NCBI GenBank assembly: GCA_000435615.1
Contig: FR882017.1
Location: 19,340 to 26,450, forward strand
Direction: 5' to 3'
Length of the DNA stretch: 7,111 bases
From: Firmicutes bacterium CAG:238
Lineage (GTDB): Bacteria > Bacillota > Clostridia > Peptostreptococcales > Anaerovoracaceae
The translations under genes and the position numbers were made by a program. The notes under the pieces were generated by a model. The model was not told the origin of the DNA, searched no databases, and worked only from the letters and a program-made list of their open reading frames with translations. Numbering within the stretch: the stretch's first letter is position 1; each line of letters opens with the position of its first letter. Positions 5,163-7,111 of this stretch are shown one piece after another.

Positions 5163-6559
5163 TGATAAAATACAATTATGATACTTATCAAGAGGAGATA
5201 ATCCGCGATCTTTGCGAACTGATTGCCATTCCAAGCGTAAACAATGATAATCCGAAACCGGACATGCCTTTCGGAGAGGATGTTGAGCGGGGATTTCAGT
5301 GGGTGAAAGAAAAAGCCTTAGAAATGGGATTTGAAGTTACGGAGTTTGACGGATATGCACTCCAAATTGATATTGGCTCAGGACAGCATGTAATCGGCAT
5401 GCTCTGCCATGTGGATGTAGTACCGGGAGGGGATGGATGGGAAACCGATCCTTTCAAAGCGGAGATAAAGGATAATTTAGTCTACGGCAGAGGAACCGTG
5501 GATGACAAGGGACCTTTGGTTTGCTGCCTGTATGCGGCTAAATTCATGCGTGACAATAAGCTGATTCCTGATGATACACGTCTGAGAATCGTTGTCGGAG
5601 GCGATGAAGAAAGAGAGTGGAAGGATATTGCTTATTATTGCAAACATGCAGAAGCACCGGAGATTTCTTTCGCAGCCGATGGTAAATTTCCATTGGTGTT
5701 CGGGGAAAAGGGACTGATTGATTTCGATTATCTCTGGCATTTAACGAGAGATACAGATGCACCGATTCAGCTTGAAAAACTCAGCGGAGGCATGGCAAGA
5801 AACAGTGTCCCTGCAAGTGCTGATTTTGTTTTGAGAACAGAAAATGCCGAAGCTGTGGCAAACGAAATAAAAGCGGAAGCAGAGAAGATGGGATATGATG
5901 CGGAAGTGAATACGGATAATTGCTTTGTGAATGTACACGTCAAAGGAATCGGCTGCCATGCGATGGTGCCGGAACGCGGAATCAATGCAGTATCGAGAGC
6001 AATGCATCTGCTGTCTGCATTAGGTGAAAAATTAGATTGCCATTCATTTGCTGCATCGTACGAAAAGTATATTGCTGATGACTATACAGGAGGACTTCTG
6101 GGCTGTGCATGCAGCGACAAAGAATCAGGTGCATTGACCTTTAATCCGGGGAAGATCACATTGGAGAATAATGATGTTAAGATTCTCGCCGGCATTCGCT
6201 ATCCGGTCAGCAAAAAGTATGAAACCTTTGCGACATGCATCAAAGCTGTCGCAGAAAAAATGCACTGCGAGTGCAAAATTATAGACCATATGAGCCCGAT
6301 TTATTTTAAGCGTGATGACGAAGTCGTAGTGCTCCTGGAGAAGGCTTACCGCGACGTGACCGGCGACGATGTCAATCAGCCGTTTACAGTCGGAGCGGCA
6401 ACATTTGCGCGTACGATGCCAAATACCGTTGCTTTTGGTCCGATTTTCCCGGAGCAGGAGGAAATGTCTCACTTGCCGAATGAATTTATTTCAATTGAGG
6501 ACCTAAATAAAACAACGGAGATTTATATAAACGCATTACATAATCTTATCACAAGGTAA
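5162..6559 (+). CDS. M20 metallopeptidase, PepV/Sapep dipeptidase-like
   Basis: The 465-residue length and motif order match the PepV/Sapep dipeptidases of family M20. The dimetal site is complete: CHVDVVPGGDGW with His83 and Asp85, GRGTVDDKGP with bridging Asp114, GGDEEREW with catalytic base Glu149 and ligand Glu150, Asp173 in AADGKFP, and His437 in EEMSHLPNEF. The conserved EKG of the family is at 182-184, and residues about 185-385 form the lid domain inserted in the catalytic domain. It is a cytoplasmic, Zn/Mn-dependent amidohydrolase that typically frees amino acids from dipeptides such as beta-Ala or D-Ala containing ones. The permease stop and this start share one base, so translation is coupled; GTGGAG (5148-5153) is the likely SD. 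Usual relatives have a Gly soon after the Glu pair where this one has Arg-Glu-Trp, which may alter specificity. It may cut a pathway-specific amide rather than general peptides. Confidence 0.9.
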   Translation: MIKYNYDTYQEEIIRDLCELIAIPSVNNDNPKPDMPFGEDVERGFQWVKEKALEMGFEVTEFDGYALQIDIGSGQHVIGMLCHVDVVPGGDGWETDPFKAEIKDNLVYGRGTVDDKGPLVCCLYAAKFMRDNKLIPDDTRLRIVVGGDEEREWKDIAYYCKHAEAPEISFAADGKFPLVFGEKGLIDFDYLWHLTRDTDAPIQLEKLSGGMARNSVPASADFVLRTENAEAVANEIKAEAEKMGYDAEVNTDNCFVNVHVKGIGCHAMVPERGINAVSRAMHLLSALGEKLDCHSFAASYEKYIADDYTGGLLGCACSDKESGALTFNPGKITLENNDVKILAGIRYPVSKKYETFATCIKAVAEKMHCECKIIDHMSPIYFKRDDEVVVLLEKAYRDVTGDDVNQPFTVGAATFARTMPNTVAFGPIFPEQEEMSHLPNEFISIEDLNKTTEIYINALHNLITR

Positions 6560-6576
6560 TTGAAAGGAGAAAAACG

Positions 6577-6879
6577 ATGGTAAAAACAGAAATTTTAAAC
6601 ATAAACGGAAATGAAGTTCAGAGCGTACTCATTCATTCACCGGGTGGAGAAGGACATCCGAATATGATTGTTCTTGTGTGCAAACACGGTTACATTATGT
6701 GCGGATATTTGAATCAGGAGGCAGCTGCAAACTTCGGAGACACAGCATGTGTAATCGGCGGAAGCTCTTTTGAGGATATTCTTGCAAATCCGGTTAAAGC
6801 GGTATTACCTGAGGCAGAGAAGCTCGGTATTAAAATTGGAATGACCGGAGCAGAAGTCTGCGATATTCTCAATAAATAA
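6577..6879 (+). CDS. DUF1805 (YunC-like) small protein
   Basis: The 100-residue product matches the DUF1805/YunC family over its full length. The family core is clear: HGYIMCGYLNQEAAANFGD (37-55), a glycine-rich link VIGGSSFEDIL (59-69) and KLGIKIGMTGAEVCDIL (82-98). The family is found in Bacillus, clostridia and archaea; a compact alpha/beta fold is known but no biochemical role. GAAAGGAG (6562-6569) sits seven bases before the ATG, and only 17 bases separate it from the peptidase gene, so it is the last operon member. Cys35 and Cys42 flank the GYIM motif; in this setting they might bind metal or cofactor, but that is a guess. No signal peptide or membrane segment is present. A helper or regulatory role for the upstream metalloenzymes or a small catalytic step are both possible. 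Confidence 0.85.
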   Translation: MVKTEILNINGNEVQSVLIHSPGGEGHPNMIVLVCKHGYIMCGYLNQEAAANFGDTACVIGGSSFEDILANPVKAVLPEAEKLGIKIGMTGAEVCDILNK

Positions 6880-6897
6880 CAATTTAACTAAGGTATC

Positions 6898-6940
6898 ACA
6901 CAAAAACTCCCTGCAGGGCATCTTGCTTTGTGGGGAGTAA
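6898..6940. terminator. Hairpin at the operon end, related to the tsf terminator
   Basis: ACTCCCTGCA (6906-6915) pairs with 6929-6938 through ten pairs including two G-U, with a 13-base loop. On the plus strand the stem is followed by AAAAATA rather than T, so plus-strand termination would be weak unless helped. On the minus strand it is followed by a run of five T (6906-6902), a good terminator for leftward transcription from the insertion element. Bases 6909-6935 match 219-245 of the tsf terminator at 22 of 27 positions. Confidence 0.65.
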
Positions 6941-6968
6941 AAATATAGAGACGGGGGTGCGGACGTTT

Positions 6969-6998
6969 TCTTGGATAGTCTAGGTAACCAATCCAAGA
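6969..6998 (-). promoter_or_regulatory. Hairpin around the transposase stop codon
   Basis: TCTTGGAT (6969-6976) and ATCCAAGA (6991-6998) are perfect complements separated by 14 bases that hold the transposase stop. In the transposase mRNA it would form an 8-pair stem at the end of the coding region. It has no T-run after it, so it is not a typical terminator; mRNA protection or a transposase-binding element are possible. Confidence 0.4.
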
Positions 6999-7111
6999 GA
7001 TTGCCTGTACTCCACAGGGCTCAAATACCCTAACGATTTCTTGATTCTTTTTTCATTGTACCAATGAAGATACAGATCTAACTCGAGACTGTGAAAGTTT
7101 TTCTGTAAATT
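6980..7111 (-). CDS. IS3-family transposase OrfB, C-terminal end (partial)
   Basis: The minus-strand frame is open from the window edge and gives 43 residues ending in TAG (6982-6980). It contains the typical end of the IS3-family DDE integrase domain: LDLYLHWYNEKRIKKSLGYL followed by SPVEYRQSLGL. The WYN-x-x-R-I/x-LG-x-x-SP-x-x-YR pattern is the standard C-terminus after the catalytic Glu of the DDE triad in IS150-like OrfB. The catalytic residues and the frameshift region between OrfA and OrfB lie outside the window, so integrity cannot be judged. The element faces the operon tail to tail, only about 100 bases after the DUF1805 gene. Confidence 0.9.
   Translation of the reverse strand, partial: NLQKNFHSLELDLYLHWYNEKRIKKSLGYLSPVEYRQSLGLVT

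Larger units (their letters stand above)
6950..7111 (-). mobile_element. IS3-family (IS150-like) insertion sequence, one end only
   Basis: The transposase 3' end plus a short untranslated tail rich in C on the minus strand (G-rich on plus, ACGGGGGTGCGG from 6951) has the look of an IS150-group terminus, where the stop codon lies within a few tens of bases of the terminal repeat. The outer boundary is set at about 6950 by eye and may be wrong by several bases. The other end is outside the window, so terminal repeats and target duplication cannot be compared. Confidence 0.7.

Noticed and set aside
5162..6559. M20 protein as an allantoate or carbamoyl-amino acid amidohydrolase, suggested by the NCS1 neighbour
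   Set aside because: Its length, GRGTVDDKGP motif and EKG segment fit the PepV/Sapep dipeptidase branch rather than the shorter allantoate/carbamoylase branch, so the dipeptidase-like label was kept.
7004..7018. CCTGT/ACAGG inverted repeat inside the transposase end
   Set aside because: Five-base arms within conserved coding sequence (SPVEYRQ region); explained by the codons.

Overview
The window looks like a chromosomal piece of a low-to-moderate GC Gram-positive bacterium, probably an anaerobic member of the Clostridia/Eubacteriales. The grounds are strong purine-rich Shine-Dalgarno sites, consensus TTGACA-type promoters, AT-rich intergenic DNA, a YheO-type regulator, a PepV/Sapep-type M20 dipeptidase and an IS150-like IS3-family element. 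The exact genus cannot be named from the sequence alone.

Layout. Bases 2-139 are the 3' end of tsf (elongation factor Ts), closed by a bidirectional hairpin terminator (215-250). A PAS/HTH regulator of the YheO/DauR family follows on the minus strand (292-945). A 196-base divergent promoter region (946-1141) separates it from a plus-strand operon of six tightly packed genes: ridA (1142-1516), a class I/II aminotransferase (1542-2786), an M29/NicX-like metalloenzyme (2773-3825), an NCS1 cytosine/purine-type permease (3867-5162), a PepV-like M20 metallopeptidase (5162-6559) and a DUF1805/YunC-like small protein (6577-6879). The operon ends at a hairpin (6898-6940) that is a sequence relative of the tsf terminator. 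Beyond it, on the minus strand, lies the 3' end of an IS3-family (IS150-like) transposase running off the window (6980-7111).

How the genes may work together (inference). The NCS1 permease would import a small N-containing ring or related compound. The NicX/M29-like enzyme and the M20 metallohydrolase would open it or cut its amide bonds. The PLP aminotransferase would move the amino group, and RidA would clear the reactive enamine/imine made on the way. The DUF1805 protein has no known role. The divergent YheO-like protein is the obvious local regulator. The two divergent promoters each have a consensus -35 and an exact 17-base spacer, and their -35 boxes lie inside the two arms of one perfect 11-base inverted repeat about five helical turns apart, a persuasive operator arrangement.

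The most interesting items are the uncharacterised six-gene catabolic module, the altered metal site of the M29/NicX-like protein, the symmetric divergent promoter, a possible leader peptide plus SD-masking hairpin in front of the regulator, and the related terminators that bracket the accessory cluster.
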